A stretch of DNA of 64,000 bases from Yanghanlia sp047501535 (GTDB lineage Bacteria; Pseudomonadota; Gammaproteobacteria; Burkholderiales; Burkholderiaceae_B), in the NCBI RefSeq assembly GCF_047501535.1, contig NZ_JAZDRJ010000001.1, forward strand, positions 333,289 through 397,288, written 5' to 3'. Of the stretch, positions 27,388 to 37,086 are shown piece after piece. The notes beneath the pieces are model-generated. The model was not told the DNA's origin and did no database searches. It worked only from the letters and a program-made list of their open reading frames with translations. Positions within the stretch are counted from its first letter, which is position 1; each line of letters begins with the position of its first letter. Position numbers and translations under genes: made by a program.

Positions 27388-27711
27388 TCAGCGGCGATGT
27401 CGATGGTTGCGGCTATGTGAGCGGCGGTCGTGGCGGCCTTTGGCGCTATGGCGCGACCGCCCATTATTGTCCCATTTTTGCGAGTGCCGCCTATCGTCGC
27501 TGGTCAGGATATTTCCCAGCAAGCCGCCGGCGGCGGCGCCACCGATTGTGTAGCCGACGTCGCCGCCCGAGACGACAGCTCCGGCCGCTGCTCCGAGCCC
27601 GGCTCCCATCAGGGTGTTGTTGGCTCTTCGGTCGTGGTGCGTGGCACAGCCTGCCATAACCAAGGCCAGCAGGCTGATGGAAGCCAGTTTGATCACGCGT
27701 GTTTTGAACAT
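27388..27711 (-). CDS. Glycine-zipper outer-membrane lipoprotein
   Basis: A 107-residue lipoprotein with lipobox VMAGC (Cys near 22), then a glycine-zipper segment (LMGAGLGAAAGAVVSGG, then GYTIGGAAAGGLLGNIL) typical of membrane-embedded OmpA-like glycine-zipper proteins. It ends in a strongly basic Arg/His/Ser tail (about residues 75-107, ending HRHRR). The tail is unusual: positively charged and histidine-rich, suited to bind LPS, nucleic acid or metal. It lies about 225 bases downstream of the CsgG-like gene, separated by a hairpin, in the same direction. Confidence 0.75.
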   Translation of the reverse strand: MFKTRVIKLASISLLALVMAGCATHHDRRANNTLMGAGLGAAAGAVVSGGDVGYTIGGAAAGGLLGNILTSDDRRHSQKWDNNGRSRHSAKGRHDRRSHSRNHRHRR

Positions 27712-27900
27712 GAGGTGTGCTCCGGTTGCTTAAGATGTGCTTGAGGTTAAGCAACAGAAGCGAGGGCTGCCAGCGCTTTAGCCTGCTTTGCAGGCGTTTG
27801 AAATAATTACGCGCAGCCCATGCTTTTCTGTAACGGTTTAGCAGTCATTTGCCACGGGTTTGTGACCAGCAGCCTGTGTGCAGGCTGCGCGGTTCACCAT

Positions 27901-27928
27901 TGCCCCTTGTTATTTTTATTAAGGGGCA
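27901..27928 (-). terminator. Hairpin after the envelope operon
   Basis: TGCCCCTT (27901-27908) and AAGGGGCA (27921-27928) make a perfect 8-bp stem with an AT-only loop, eight bases after the last codon of the CsgG-like gene. There is no clear downstream T-run on the minus strand, so termination efficiency is uncertain. Confidence 0.5.
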
Positions 27929-27936
27929 TGGCTGGC

Positions 27937-29175
27937 TCAATTGTTCAGGAAGGCATCCTTGCGGGAAGGCTCCTGGGGAGCGCGCCTGGGTGATGCAGCG
28001 CGTTTAGGTGGGGCGGGCTTCTTGACTGCTTTGCGCAGAATGTAGCTGCCATCGGCTTCCAGGTTGCCAGAGGACATTTTCAAGTAAGAGAACTTGGGTT
28101 TGACTTCGGTAACCGTGCCCACGCCGACCTCGACCTCCATTGAGCCCAGTGATTCGCCGCTTTGCGGGTCGATGAGTTCCTCGCCTTCCAGGAATACGGC
28201 GTAGGTTTCGCCCTTGGAAACTGCGCCTTCACCCCTATTGATAATGGCGGTGTCCCCCATGGCTTTGACAACCCGCATGGGGTAGATGCTGGCAACCATT
28301 TCGCTGACGAGTTTATCAGCGGCATTGCTGATGAGCTTGGACAGTGCGCCCGCCCCTACGTGGCTGACGCCGGGGTAGGTGGCGCCAAATTTTTGTGTGC
28401 CGGACCACTTTAGCTTGCGTGACGCGAACTCAATAATCTTGACCTGCAGGGTGCCGCTGACCGAGCTTTTAACTAATTCTTCACCCGTCATGCGGATGAC
28501 TTCCCGGTTGTTGTTGCTGATACCCAGGCTGGTCAGTTCGGCAATGACGATGTAATCGGCCCCGCTGGCTTGAGAAAGGCGAGCCAGTTCGGCAACGGCT
28601 GCATCGCCTCCGAGAATGAAGTCTTTTTCGTTTTCGAAAATATCCTCGTTGTCCCGGTTAAGTACGTCGAAGCGCCTTGACCCAACGATGGCGTCGCTGA
28701 CCGTCTGCCTGAGCAGGCTTCCGTATTGTTTATGGCTTCCGACCACAACGATGCTGCGCCGGTTGGTGTCTGCACCCATGCGCTCAAACTTCGCGTAACG
28801 CAAAGTGACGACGGCTTCCCAGCCCGCTTCCGACAGGGCATAGGCATCGTCGACGCTATAGCCAAGAATGGGAGCGTTTACCGGGCTGCGCAACACTTTG
28901 ACGATATTGGAATTGAGCGCGGTGACCATCAACGTGTCTTCCTCGCCGTTCGCCAAGATATCGGTGGCAAGGTTGGTGGATTCCATGCTCGCTTGCAGGT
29001 CAACGCCGAAGGCCTGCCCCGCTGCGTTCACCAAAGCAGATTGAATCGCTGCCTCGCGCGTCAGGCCGGTACCTTCGGCGGTGAGGCTGGCCTCGGTTAC
29101 CTGGGCTGCCACCTGCGCGGGCAGGCCGGCGCCCAGAGCCAGAACGAAAGCAAAGACAGCAAATAGCTGGTTCAT
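27937..29175 (-). CDS. CsgG/LPP20-fold exported protein
   Basis: A 412-residue exported protein. A signal peptide (FAFVLALGAGLPAQVAAQ) is followed by a small domain that starts TAEGTGLTREAAIQSALVNA, as in LPP20/FlgT-like proteins. The CsgG/TolB-N-like fold (about 140-290: SIVVVGSHKQYGSLLRQTV, SGADYIVIAEL) comes next, and then a FlgT-C-like beta domain (INRGEGAVSKGETYAVFLEG). It ends with a Pro/Ala/Arg-rich tail. There is no lipobox. ATG 29175 follows AAGGGG. It is the last gene of the five-gene envelope operon. The FlgT-like parts suggest a ring or collar-type assembly, but no flagellar genes are near. Confidence 0.75.
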   Translation of the reverse strand: MNQLFAVFAFVLALGAGLPAQVAAQVTEASLTAEGTGLTREAAIQSALVNAAGQAFGVDLQASMESTNLATDILANGEEDTLMVTALNSNIVKVLRSPVNAPILGYSVDDAYALSEAGWEAVVTLRYAKFERMGADTNRRSIVVVGSHKQYGSLLRQTVSDAIVGSRRFDVLNRDNEDIFENEKDFILGGDAAVAELARLSQASGADYIVIAELTSLGISNNNREVIRMTGEELVKSSVSGTLQVKIIEFASRKLKWSGTQKFGATYPGVSHVGAGALSKLISNAADKLVSEMVASIYPMRVVKAMGDTAIINRGEGAVSKGETYAVFLEGEELIDPQSGESLGSMEVEVGVGTVTEVKPKFSYLKMSSGNLEADGSYILRKAVKKPAPPKRAASPRRAPQEPSRKDAFLNN

Positions 29176-29186
29176 GGTCGGCCCCT

Positions 29187-30605
29187 TCAAAAGTCACTCT
29201 TATCGTTGACCATCCGTGAAGAGCGCGATTGGTCGACTGCCGTGCCTGGGGTGTTTTGCTTGCTTGTAGTCGCTTGGTTGCGGCCTTGCGCATCAATGGC
29301 GTTGGCGTTATCAAGCTGCCCGTATGTCCAGGCCACTACCGAGCCAACGTGCAGAACACCGTTTTCGTCTTTTTCTTCCCAGCGCTTTACAACCGTTGTG
29401 CCGCGCAGGTCGCCTTGAGCGGTTGCCCGGCCTGACCGGGTAAAGGTGCTGATCGCTTCGGAGATTTGCCTGCGGGTGTCTTCGACATCGCTCTTCTTGC
29501 CCGCATCGAAATAAGTGATGCGTTCCAACTGCTCTTCTTCGACGGCGCCGATGGAATCGGTTTGTTCCACCTGGATGTTGGTGTTCATGAACTCGACAAT
29601 GCTGCTTTCAGCCAAGCTCTGGGCTTGTTGCGTCGCGTTCTGCCGTGCTTGGAAGGCGCGAGAAGGGCCCCAGTCTGGGGCGATGGAGACGGACGTCCGG
29701 CCATAAGACAGCAGCATGGGGCGGCCTTGCTCATCGTAGGTGAAGCGCAGGCCGATTTCGTCCAGATAGCCTTTGGAGTCGGCGGGCAGCAGGTCGCTGA
29801 GCGAGCGAGGGTTACCGGTGACCAGAGACGGACGCTTGCGGCTGATATCGCGGGCAAATTGCTGGGTTTTGTCCGAACGCACGGCGATCACGCCGACGAT
29901 GACAACTTTGCCGTTGGGAGAGTCTTCGGTAAAGATGCGGGTCTGTACGGGTACCAAGCCCTGCATGCTGTGCACCGCCCGTTTGACGGTGTTCTTGTGC
30001 AGGTTGTTCTTGTAGAGCGTTTTTTTCTGGTCTACCGACATACGCTGGACTTCTTCAGCCGGTACGCCGTCCTCAATCAGCTGATCGTCCAGATTTTTTT
30101 CCGTTAAGGATTGCAAGGCTTTGTCCAGCCATTGGGCCAGGCGACTGCCGCCAGCCTGTATGACATCGAGTTCGGCTTCGGGGAAGTCATCGCGATTGCT
30201 GGAGTCGTCCTGAAACTGGCTGCGGACGGATTCGACCTTGAGCCGCCCGTAGTTCTGCATGACGAAGTCGGCACGCATGTCGAACATGGCCTGCTCATAG
30301 GCCAGTGCCAATTGCCTGCCGAAATGGGCATCTAGGGGGCTGCCGATGACTGCCGCTTGGCCCACGAAAAAACTGCGGCCGCCTTCGGCAATACCGATGG
30401 GCTGAAACTGTCGTTCAAATTCGCTTACCCAGTCAGAGAAAGTGATGCCGGCTGTGCTGTTGTCGGCTGAGGCTGGGGTGGCGGCTTCCACTACGCTTTC
30501 TGGAGTGGTGGGCGTGACCAGTTGGTCGTCGGGGACCTGTGCATGCAAGGGGGCGACGGCCAAGCAAGAAAGCAAGGCCAAACGATAAGCGTGTTTCTTC
30601 ATCAT
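29187..30605 (-). CDS. Exported protein, DUF6844-like, unknown function
   Basis: A 472-residue protein with a signal peptide (LALLSCLAVAPLHAQ). I recognise no enzyme. It has a helical N-terminal half (ALAYEQAMFDMRADFVMQNY; EAELDVIQAGGSRLAQWLDK), then an alpha/beta core (VVIVGVIAVRSDKTQQFARD; SYGRTSVSIAPDWGPSRAFQ) and a Gln/Asn-rich polar tail. The name DUF6844 is from memory of this neighbourhood in other bacteria and should be checked. It lies between the LpoB-like and CsgG-like genes with gaps of about 6 and 11 bases, so it is surely in the same operon. Periplasmic or secreted. Confidence 0.6.
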   Translation of the reverse strand: MMKKHAYRLALLSCLAVAPLHAQVPDDQLVTPTTPESVVEAATPASADNSTAGITFSDWVSEFERQFQPIGIAEGGRSFFVGQAAVIGSPLDAHFGRQLALAYEQAMFDMRADFVMQNYGRLKVESVRSQFQDDSSNRDDFPEAELDVIQAGGSRLAQWLDKALQSLTEKNLDDQLIEDGVPAEEVQRMSVDQKKTLYKNNLHKNTVKRAVHSMQGLVPVQTRIFTEDSPNGKVVIVGVIAVRSDKTQQFARDISRKRPSLVTGNPRSLSDLLPADSKGYLDEIGLRFTYDEQGRPMLLSYGRTSVSIAPDWGPSRAFQARQNATQQAQSLAESSIVEFMNTNIQVEQTDSIGAVEEEQLERITYFDAGKKSDVEDTRRQISEAISTFTRSGRATAQGDLRGTTVVKRWEEKDENGVLHVGSVVAWTYGQLDNANAIDAQGRNQATTSKQNTPGTAVDQSRSSRMVNDKSDF

Positions 30606-30611
30606 GACGAG

Positions 30612-31232
30612 TTACCAAGCGAAGTTCTTGTTTGAGCCAAGCTTTTCAATAGGCACGAATGCCTGGAAGATCTCCAGACCCGTGTCGCGTTCTACTACCC
30701 GGAAGTCGAACTCGTATTCAAGCTGTTGTTGGCGGTTATCCATGCCTACCAGTGTGCGCTGGCGGATAGCGCCCAGCATCTCCAGGTCGGGAGCCACGAC
30801 GGTGCCATTGCGTGCAACGGTGGATTGGTCAAACATTCTGGATTTGCTCAGTTGGCGGGAATCAGCGACAAAACTGGTGCGTTCGCGGCCAGTGGCGCCT
30901 GTGAAGATGAATTCGCCCGACTGCATCATGGCGCGCTTCATACGAGATGTCATGCTGGCCGTATCGATGCGATAGGTAGTGTCGTTGATCACTTCACCCA
31001 TTTGTACGACCCAGCGGCCTTTTTTCGGCTTGTTGAGCGCGAAGGGCGACTCAAGAAATTCCTGCACCGCCTGCTTGGCGGCATATTCGAAGTCAACGCT
31101 TTGCAGGCCGAACGATACGAAACCGGGCTTGCCTGTACGGCTGAGTTCAGCATTGGGGTTAGAGCTGGTTGGCATGGTCTCGCAACCCACTAGCGCGACG
31201 GATGTGAGAATCAGGACGGCGATTTTTTTCAT
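30612..31232 (-). CDS. LpoB-like outer-membrane lipoprotein
   Basis: A 206-residue lipoprotein: MKKIAVLILTSVALVGC lipobox, then a core resembling LpoB, the activator of the peptidoglycan synthase PBP1B (GRWVVQMGEVINDTTYRIDT; MKRAMMQSGEFIFTGATG; TVVAPDLEMLGAIRQRTLV). Like LpoB it has the TolB-N/CsgG-type alpha-beta fold. ATG 31232 is chosen because AGGAAA precedes it and the lipobox follows; the open frame to 31403 lies over the YcfL-like gene. In this operon it may serve a dedicated envelope assembly rather than PBP1B, since pbp genes are absent. Confidence 0.8.
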   Translation of the reverse strand: MKKIAVLILTSVALVGCETMPTSSNPNAELSRTGKPGFVSFGLQSVDFEYAAKQAVQEFLESPFALNKPKKGRWVVQMGEVINDTTYRIDTASMTSRMKRAMMQSGEFIFTGATGRERTSFVADSRQLSKSRMFDQSTVARNGTVVAPDLEMLGAIRQRTLVGMDNRQQQLEYEFDFRVVERDTGLEIFQAFVPIEKLGSNKNFAW

Positions 31233-31252
31233 GATGGTGTTTCCTGAGGAAT

Positions 31253-31690
31253 TCAATCTACGACATAGATGCGCAGAGCCGCATGCGCCGCGTCGCGATG
31301 CATGGCGGTGGACTGTACGATTTCCTGGCGCTGCGGGTTGAGAACAAGCCCTTGGACGCCGGGGCTGCCGACCTTGATGTGGCGCCCGCAGAGGTCGGTC
31401 CAATCCACGGTGTAGCGAACCTTGATGATGTTGGGGTGGAAGTCGGGAGAGCGCCGGGCATGCCGGACAGAGAACTGCACGGCCTTCATGCCGTTGCTCA
31501 GCGTGATGAGAGTCGGGTTCTCGACGACTGCGCCTTTGTGGGAGGCTTCATCTTGAACAGTGAAAGGAGATTGCTGGACGGCGGCAGTGTCGCAAGTGAC
31601 GACGCGAGGTGTCGTTACGCCTTGCGCCTGTGCAGTAGACCAGGCGCCCAACGTCACAGCGAATGCGAGCAGGAGCTTAAGTTTTTTCAT
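31253..31690 (-). CDS. YcfL-like (DUF1425) periplasmic protein
   Basis: A 145-residue protein with a signal peptide (LLLAFAVTLGAWSTAQAQ) and an immunoglobulin-like beta core (LITLSNGMKAVQFSVRHARR; NIIKVRYTVDWTDLCGRHI), matching the YcfL family, which in enterobacteria is encoded next to lpoB (ycfM). Two cysteines (near 33 and 102) may form a disulfide. The start overlaps the end of the COG3014 gene by 14 bases. Family function unknown. Confidence 0.78.
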   Translation of the reverse strand: MKKLKLLLAFAVTLGAWSTAQAQGVTTPRVVTCDTAAVQQSPFTVQDEASHKGAVVENPTLITLSNGMKAVQFSVRHARRSPDFHPNIIKVRYTVDWTDLCGRHIKVGSPGVQGLVLNPQRQEIVQSTAMHRDAAHAALRIYVVD

Positions 31691-33173
31691 TGGGTGTTCC
31701 TGGGGTAGCGAGCAGGGATGCCGGCATAACGGGGGTCGTGGCCGGCAGGGTTTGCTGATAGATGGCCGGCGAGCCGAGCGTGCCGTGGGCTTTCACCAGA
31801 ACCAGGGTGTTGACGTCCTTAGGCAGATCAAGCGTCTCGAGCACCTGGCCGCCGGGGCTTTTCAGGAGTAGCTTGCCGTCTTTGGGGCGGTCAACGACGG
31901 ACATCTGAATCGTGTTGGGTAGATTGACCCAGGAACGCGTGTCTGCGCGAGTCAGTGCCGCCTGGCCCAAGCCGGCGCCGATTTTGATCAGAGCGCCCAG
32001 CAGGGGGCTGGCATGCTGGTCTGCCTGATTGTTGATGGCGACCTGTGCTGTGGTTTTGATAATGGTGGAAATGACCGCTTTGGCGACAATCCCTTTGTAG
32101 GCGGCATCGAACTCAAGGGCCGCCAAAGCATTGATGTCGGTCAGCGTGGAGGTTTCTCCGGCTGCCTTACCCTCGCCGATGCTCAGGTGCCCGAAGGCCG
32201 CCTGCCCAGGGACGAACTGTGGCAGGGCGATACCTGTGTAGGTCACGTTGCTGCTTACCAGGAAGAGAGGCAGGTCAATACGGAACTCGTTGAAACTGGG
32301 GCCGATGCCGTCTTCATAGACAACAATGACTTTATTTTTGAGTGCGCCTTTCCCCTGGCGTAATTCGCGATCAAGGTAAGTAATCATGGCGCTGCCGCCC
32401 TTGGTTGCGCTAGCCTCACGGGCGCTCTTGAGCATGTCACGGCTCAGGTTGGAGCTTTTATCCGCTTTTGCTGCGGATGTGGAGCGAAATACTGCGCTCA
32501 TGACGTCGCCGGAGGCCAAACGGATTTTGGAATGGCTGAGCCCGGCGGGCAGGTCTTTAATACCGTCTGCGATTTTCGGGCCGACTTCACCCAGGCTCTT
32601 GGTGGCGCCTTCGTTGCTGTCGTCCTGCAAGCCTTTCTTGACGGCGCCGTTTACGCTTTCTGCGTAAGCGCCTAGCTGCCGGACGGCATTGCTTTGGCGC
32701 ACTTGCAGGCGGTTGAAATCGACACGCGCGTCGTCTTCACGGCCCAACATCAGGTGGTTGATGGCCTGGTAATAGTCAATCAGCGAGCCTTGGTGGATTT
32801 TCCCCTGGTAAGAGCCAAAGGCGTCGCTAGTAAGGGTTGTGCCGAGTAAGTTGGCGACTTCCTCAGGTGTGTCGACGGTGTCTTCCTTCCATGCCAGCAT
32901 TTTGCTTGCAGCATCGAATGCATCACGACTGAGTTCCCACATCCCCGCGTCATTGAACGCTTTTCCTGCTTCCAGGGAGTCAAGCAGTGAGGTGGGATCG
33001 TAGGTGGGTTGCCCCTTGCTATCCAGGTACCGAGCGGCATAGGCTTGGTAGTCTGAAGTGGAGAGCATGGAGAGCGCGGATTCTTTGTCGACAGTTCGTG
33101 TGCCCGCGCAGCCGGCCAACGCGATAACAAGGGCGCACAGGCCTAACCAACGGCCCCATAAAGGCGTGTTCAT
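31677..33173 (-). CDS. COG3014-type lipoprotein
   Basis: A 498-residue lipoprotein with lipobox ALAGC (Cys near 22). The N-terminal half has TPR-like helical pairs (SLLDSLEAGKAFNDAGMWEL; YYQAINHLMLGREDDARVDF), the second half is beta-rich (VIVVYEDGIGPSFNEFRIDL; RSWVNLPNTIQMSVVDRPKD). It is predicted to sit in the outer membrane facing the periplasm. It is first of the five-gene envelope operon; AAGGGGGGG precedes its start. The family is known from gammaproteobacteria beside ycfL and lpoB and has no defined function that I know. Confidence 0.75.
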   Translation of the reverse strand: MNTPLWGRWLGLCALVIALAGCAGTRTVDKESALSMLSTSDYQAYAARYLDSKGQPTYDPTSLLDSLEAGKAFNDAGMWELSRDAFDAASKMLAWKEDTVDTPEEVANLLGTTLTSDAFGSYQGKIHQGSLIDYYQAINHLMLGREDDARVDFNRLQVRQSNAVRQLGAYAESVNGAVKKGLQDDSNEGATKSLGEVGPKIADGIKDLPAGLSHSKIRLASGDVMSAVFRSTSAAKADKSSNLSRDMLKSAREASATKGGSAMITYLDRELRQGKGALKNKVIVVYEDGIGPSFNEFRIDLPLFLVSSNVTYTGIALPQFVPGQAAFGHLSIGEGKAAGETSTLTDINALAALEFDAAYKGIVAKAVISTIIKTTAQVAINNQADQHASPLLGALIKIGAGLGQAALTRADTRSWVNLPNTIQMSVVDRPKDGKLLLKSPGGQVLETLDLPKDVNTLVLVKAHGTLGSPAIYQQTLPATTPVMPASLLATPGTPNEKT

Positions 33174-33270
33174 TTTTGTCCCCCCCTTCTTTAATTTTTT
33201 TGAACCTTATTGTGGTGTTGTAATTAATTGGGCGTTTTGCACGCACTTTATTACATTTTTCATTTATTTA

Positions 33271-36200
33271 CTATTGTGCGGTGGATGCGAGGCTAAGCGC
33301 CTCGCGCAAAGCTGCAACGATCACTAGCGCTTTCTCCGTGTCGAAAGCGTCGATTGCGCGTTGCAAATCTCGCAAGGCGGGAAACTCGTTGGTGTCGCAC
33401 ACGGCCATAAGCTCGTCGCATAATTCCAGCGCTTGCATATCTTGGTCGAGCAAGGCGGCCTTGAGCGCAGCCAGGACTTCAGATGGATTCGTGTTGCCTT
33501 GTAACTGGGCGGTTGGCGCTGCTTGGAGTTGTGATTGAAGCCATTCTTCCTGTGCCGACAAGGCACGCTCCAGCGTGGGTTGTAGCGTTTCTATAGTCGC
33601 GCGAAGCGTTTGGGGCTGTTGCAGGGCGGCTTTTTCCAGCTTGGCGCACAGGGTGGACAACTCTTGTGCGCCGACAGTGGCTGCTGTGCTTTTAAGCTGA
33701 TGTGCGGCGGCATGAACCTGTTGGCTGTCATCCTCCAAGATGGCTTGGGTAATTTGGCGCATAAGCCGTCGGGCAAGAACCGAGAAGTCCTTGAGCAGTT
33801 GAATATAAAAATCCTGATCATGCTCCAAACGGGCCAGTGCAATCTCCGTATTGAGTGTTGTTGTCGTGGCCTGTTCCGCAGGCGCGTCTGAAGGCAGGCG
33901 TGGCGTGGGCGCTGCGTTGGTTGGGTGGCCTTTTGTTAGCCGGAGAATGACTTCCAACAAGTCGGTCAGTTCAAAAGGTTTACCAATGTGCGCGTTCATG
34001 CCGGCCTTGATGCTGGCTTGCTCGTCTGTCTGCTGCACGCCGGCGGTCATAGCGACAATGGGCAAGGTGGCAAAGCGTGGTAGGCGCCTGATTTCTTGCG
34101 TCGCCTGCAAGCCATCCATAATGGGCATTTGAACGTCCATCAAAACCAGATCGTAGGGCTCAGAGGCAGCCAGTAGGGCGTCCAGCCCTTTTTGGCCATT
34201 TTCTGCCACATCAATGGCGGCGCCTTCATTTTCAAGCAGTCGGACCGCCACCATCTGGTTGATTTCATTGTCTTCCACCAGTAGCAGACGCAGGCCGCGC
34301 AGGCGCTGCTGGGCATGCACCGTCTGCTGATTGGAGGGCTGAGGTTCCTCAGCGCGGCGCAATGCGCTGTGAACCCTGGAGAACGTCAGCGGCTTTCGCA
34401 GGGTAGGCAGCCCGGTGGGGGTGAAGCGCTGGCGGGAGGTGACCAGCAGTATCAGAGGAGACGGTGTATTTGCTGCTAGGGCATGGTCGCGCAGCATATC
34501 TATTAAATGAGAAAAGCCGTCCACATCGGCATTCACAACGGCCAGGTTAGGTGCCAGGCCCGCTCTCACGGCAGCAACGCTGGTTTCGACATTGTCGAAG
34601 GTGTGTATTGCAGCGCCCAGGCCGTGGCGTAGCATCTTGCCGATGGCTTGTTGAGACGCTGCGTGGGGTTCCATAAGTAGCACGCTGGCGACTTTAAGTG
34701 CGGGCGACGGTTTACGTTGCGGGGAGGTCTTGTCTATCGGTAACGTGATGTCGAAATAAAAACAACTGCCGCGCCCAGGTTCACTCATTAGCTCCAGGCT
34801 GCTGCCCATAAGCGTAACCAGGCGTTGGCTGATCGCCAGCCCCAAACCCGTGCCGCCATAGCGACGCGAAGTCGAACTTTCTGCCTGGCTAAAGGCGGAA
34901 AACAGGTCGGCGAAAGACTCTGGGTCGATGCCAATACCGCTGTCTACAACAGAAAAACGTAGGCTGACCTCCTGTGCAGTGCGTTGCAACACGCGCAGCA
35001 TGACCCGTACTTCACCCTGTTCTGTAAATTTAATGGCGTTGCCGCCCAGGTTGATGAGTATTTGTTTCAGCCTGACCGGGTCGCCGATAAGGGCGGAGGG
35101 GGCGGAAGGATCAATGTCGTAAATCAGTTCCAGAGAGGGCCTTTGCGATGCGCCGTACAAGATGGTGGCCAGGTCGTCGAGCAGGGAATCCAGCTTGAAT
35201 GGTTGGATGTCCAGGCTCATTTTTCCAGCTTCTACTTTGGATAAGTCCAGCACGTCGTTCAAGATCGCAAGCAGCGAACGCGCGGCGCCTTCTGTATGCG
35301 AGAGCAGGTCTTGTTGTTCGGCGTTAAGGCTGCTTTGTTGCAGTAGCTGCAGCATGCCCAGAATTGCGTTCATGGGCGTGCGTATTTCATGGCTCATGTT
35401 CGCTAGGAACTGGCTCTTACTCAGAGAGGCCGCATCAGCAGCTTCCAATGCCAGTTGCAGGTCGGTCACATCGACGCGGAACATGGCCAGCATGCCGTCC
35501 GGCGTGACGAGGCCAATACTCTTGACCCAACGACCATTAGTCAGTTGAGCGCGCTGTTGGTAGCTGGGCTGGCGCCACAGGTTTAGTTGTTCGTTCAGCC
35601 AGGCTTCCGGGTTCTCGGTGGCGGCGACATACGTTTTCTCCGCGATGGACATGCGCAACACCTGTTCCGCCGATAAACCCACCACGGTCTCCTGTTTATG
35701 TTCGGGGTCGAACAGAGCGCGGTATTTATCATTGCAAAACACCAGACGCTCGTGGCGGTCATAAAGCGCGAAGGCTTCATCCAGAGCGTCAATGGCTGAA
35801 CGCAACAGACGCTCGCTTGCCTGCGCCTGTTTCTGTGCTGTCACCAGTGCAGTGATGTCGGTGCGTATGGAGACGTAGCTCAATGGGCGGCCATCCGTGC
35901 CAAGCATGGGAGCAATGACGCTGTCTACCCAATACAAAGACCCGTCCTTAGCCCGGTTACAGATTTCGCCACGCCAAATCTGCCCTTGAGAAATGGTTTC
36001 CCATACGGTTTTCCAGAACTCAGAGGAATGGGTTTTGGAACTGACAATATTGTGATTTTTTCCCAGCAGTTCCGCTTCGGTGTAGCCGCTGACATCCATA
36101 AAACGTTGATTAACGCGTGTGATGGTGCCAGTTAGGTCGGACTCGGTAACAAGGGCGTGATGGTCGAGAATGTTGAGCACTTCCTGGCGGTCGCGCAAGG

Positions 36201-36696
36201 CTTGCTCGGTGAGTTTGCGCTGGCGGCGCTGGTTGTCAATGTTGATCTGTACGACTGCGTATCCGATCAAGCTGCGGCGTTGAGGATGGAAGATGGGGTG
36301 CAGTTCAATAATGGTCCAGAAAATGCTGCCGTTTCTTGGCCGCAGCTGCGCGTCGATGCGTAGTTCACGTGCGTCCTGCATGGCGGTGTGAAGCGCTTCT
36401 AAGGTGGCGGAATCATCGATATGGCGGCGCGATAGCTCGTGCAGAGAAAGGCCTAGCAATTCCTCTTGCACATACCCGGTCAGTTCCTGATAGGCGGCAT
36501 TTGCCCATGTAATGCAGCCTTTGGCGTCCAGCAAACAAACAGGATCGTTGCTCAGGCGTGTGGATTCAACGATGTGCACCAATTCGCCGAGCCCAAGTTT
36601 AGTTCGCCCGCGCTTTGCTAGTCGCCAGTACAGTGCTGCGCAGGCCATCAACAGTATGACGGTAAGGAAAAGGGCCCAGGGCAGAGTTGTTGGCAT
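33271..36696 (-). CDS. Hybrid sensor kinase: TM-PAS-PAS-PAS-HisKA-HATPase-REC*-REC-Hpt
   Basis: A 1141-residue unorthodox kinase. One N-terminal membrane helix (about 6-25) precedes three PAS domains (about 40-160, 175-290, 300-420). HisKA phospho-acceptor His lies near 436 in FLANMSHEIRTPMNAILGML; the ATPase has NLGGNAIKFTEQG and GGTGLGLAIS. The first receiver is degenerate (LAVVNADVDGF; no clean phospho-Asp pocket). The second has LLVEDNEINQ and LVLMDVQMPIMDG (Asp near 853). The Hpt His is near 998 in VHAAAHQLKSTAATVGA. So a full internal phosphorelay is present. No DNA-binding regulator is adjacent; the natural acceptor is the single-domain response regulator 3 bases upstream. Confidence 0.92.
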   Translation of the reverse strand: MPTTLPWALFLTVILLMACAALYWRLAKRGRTKLGLGELVHIVESTRLSNDPVCLLDAKGCITWANAAYQELTGYVQEELLGLSLHELSRRHIDDSATLEALHTAMQDARELRIDAQLRPRNGSIFWTIIELHPIFHPQRRSLIGYAVVQINIDNQRRQRKLTEQALRDRQEVLNILDHHALVTESDLTGTITRVNQRFMDVSGYTEAELLGKNHNIVSSKTHSSEFWKTVWETISQGQIWRGEICNRAKDGSLYWVDSVIAPMLGTDGRPLSYVSIRTDITALVTAQKQAQASERLLRSAIDALDEAFALYDRHERLVFCNDKYRALFDPEHKQETVVGLSAEQVLRMSIAEKTYVAATENPEAWLNEQLNLWRQPSYQQRAQLTNGRWVKSIGLVTPDGMLAMFRVDVTDLQLALEAADAASLSKSQFLANMSHEIRTPMNAILGMLQLLQQSSLNAEQQDLLSHTEGAARSLLAILNDVLDLSKVEAGKMSLDIQPFKLDSLLDDLATILYGASQRPSLELIYDIDPSAPSALIGDPVRLKQILINLGGNAIKFTEQGEVRVMLRVLQRTAQEVSLRFSVVDSGIGIDPESFADLFSAFSQAESSTSRRYGGTGLGLAISQRLVTLMGSSLELMSEPGRGSCFYFDITLPIDKTSPQRKPSPALKVASVLLMEPHAASQQAIGKMLRHGLGAAIHTFDNVETSVAAVRAGLAPNLAVVNADVDGFSHLIDMLRDHALAANTPSPLILLVTSRQRFTPTGLPTLRKPLTFSRVHSALRRAEEPQPSNQQTVHAQQRLRGLRLLLVEDNEINQMVAVRLLENEGAAIDVAENGQKGLDALLAASEPYDLVLMDVQMPIMDGLQATQEIRRLPRFATLPIVAMTAGVQQTDEQASIKAGMNAHIGKPFELTDLLEVILRLTKGHPTNAAPTPRLPSDAPAEQATTTTLNTEIALARLEHDQDFYIQLLKDFSVLARRLMRQITQAILEDDSQQVHAAAHQLKSTAATVGAQELSTLCAKLEKAALQQPQTLRATIETLQPTLERALSAQEEWLQSQLQAAPTAQLQGNTNPSEVLAALKAALLDQDMQALELCDELMAVCDTNEFPALRDLQRAIDAFDTEKALVIVAALREALSLASTAQ

Positions 36697-36699
36697 GGT

Positions 36700-37086
36700 T
36701 TACAAGCGTTTCAGACGTTGCAGACGTTCTAATTCATTTGACAGCGCAGCAACACTTAACGGCTTGCTCAAAAAGCCATCGGCGCCAGCTTCTGTGAAAA
36801 AGTTGCAGGTGCTGTCGTCATATTGGCCCGACAACATCACAACAGGCAGCCTGGGCTGGCCCGGTTGCTCGCGACGCCGTAGTTCCAGTAAGGTGTCTTG
36901 CCCGCTTAGCCCTTTGGGCATGTTGATATCCAGCAGCATCAGATCAAAGGGTTTCTTGGTCAGCAAGCTCAACGCGTTTTCACCCGTGGGGGCCAGCGCA
37001 CCGCCATGCCCCAGGCTGCGTAACAGCCTGGCAGCGATGCGCAGGCATAAAGGGTCATCGTCTACAACCAAGACGCGTAAGCTCAT
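36700..37086 (-). CDS. Single-domain response regulator
   Basis: A 128-residue CheY-like receiver: acidic pair in VLVVDDDPLCL, phospho-Asp in LMLLDINMPKGLSG near residue 55, Thr/Ser switch in VVMLSGQYD and Lys in FLSKPLS. It lacks an output domain. It overlaps the chemoreceptor gene by four bases and ends three bases before the hybrid kinase gene, so these three are one operon and presumably one pathway, with this protein relaying phosphate from or to the kinase's Hpt domain. Confidence 0.9.
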   Translation of the reverse strand: MSLRVLVVDDDPLCLRIAARLLRSLGHGGALAPTGENALSLLTKKPFDLMLLDINMPKGLSGQDTLLELRRREQPGQPRLPVVMLSGQYDDSTCNFFTEAGADGFLSKPLSVAALSNELERLQRLKRL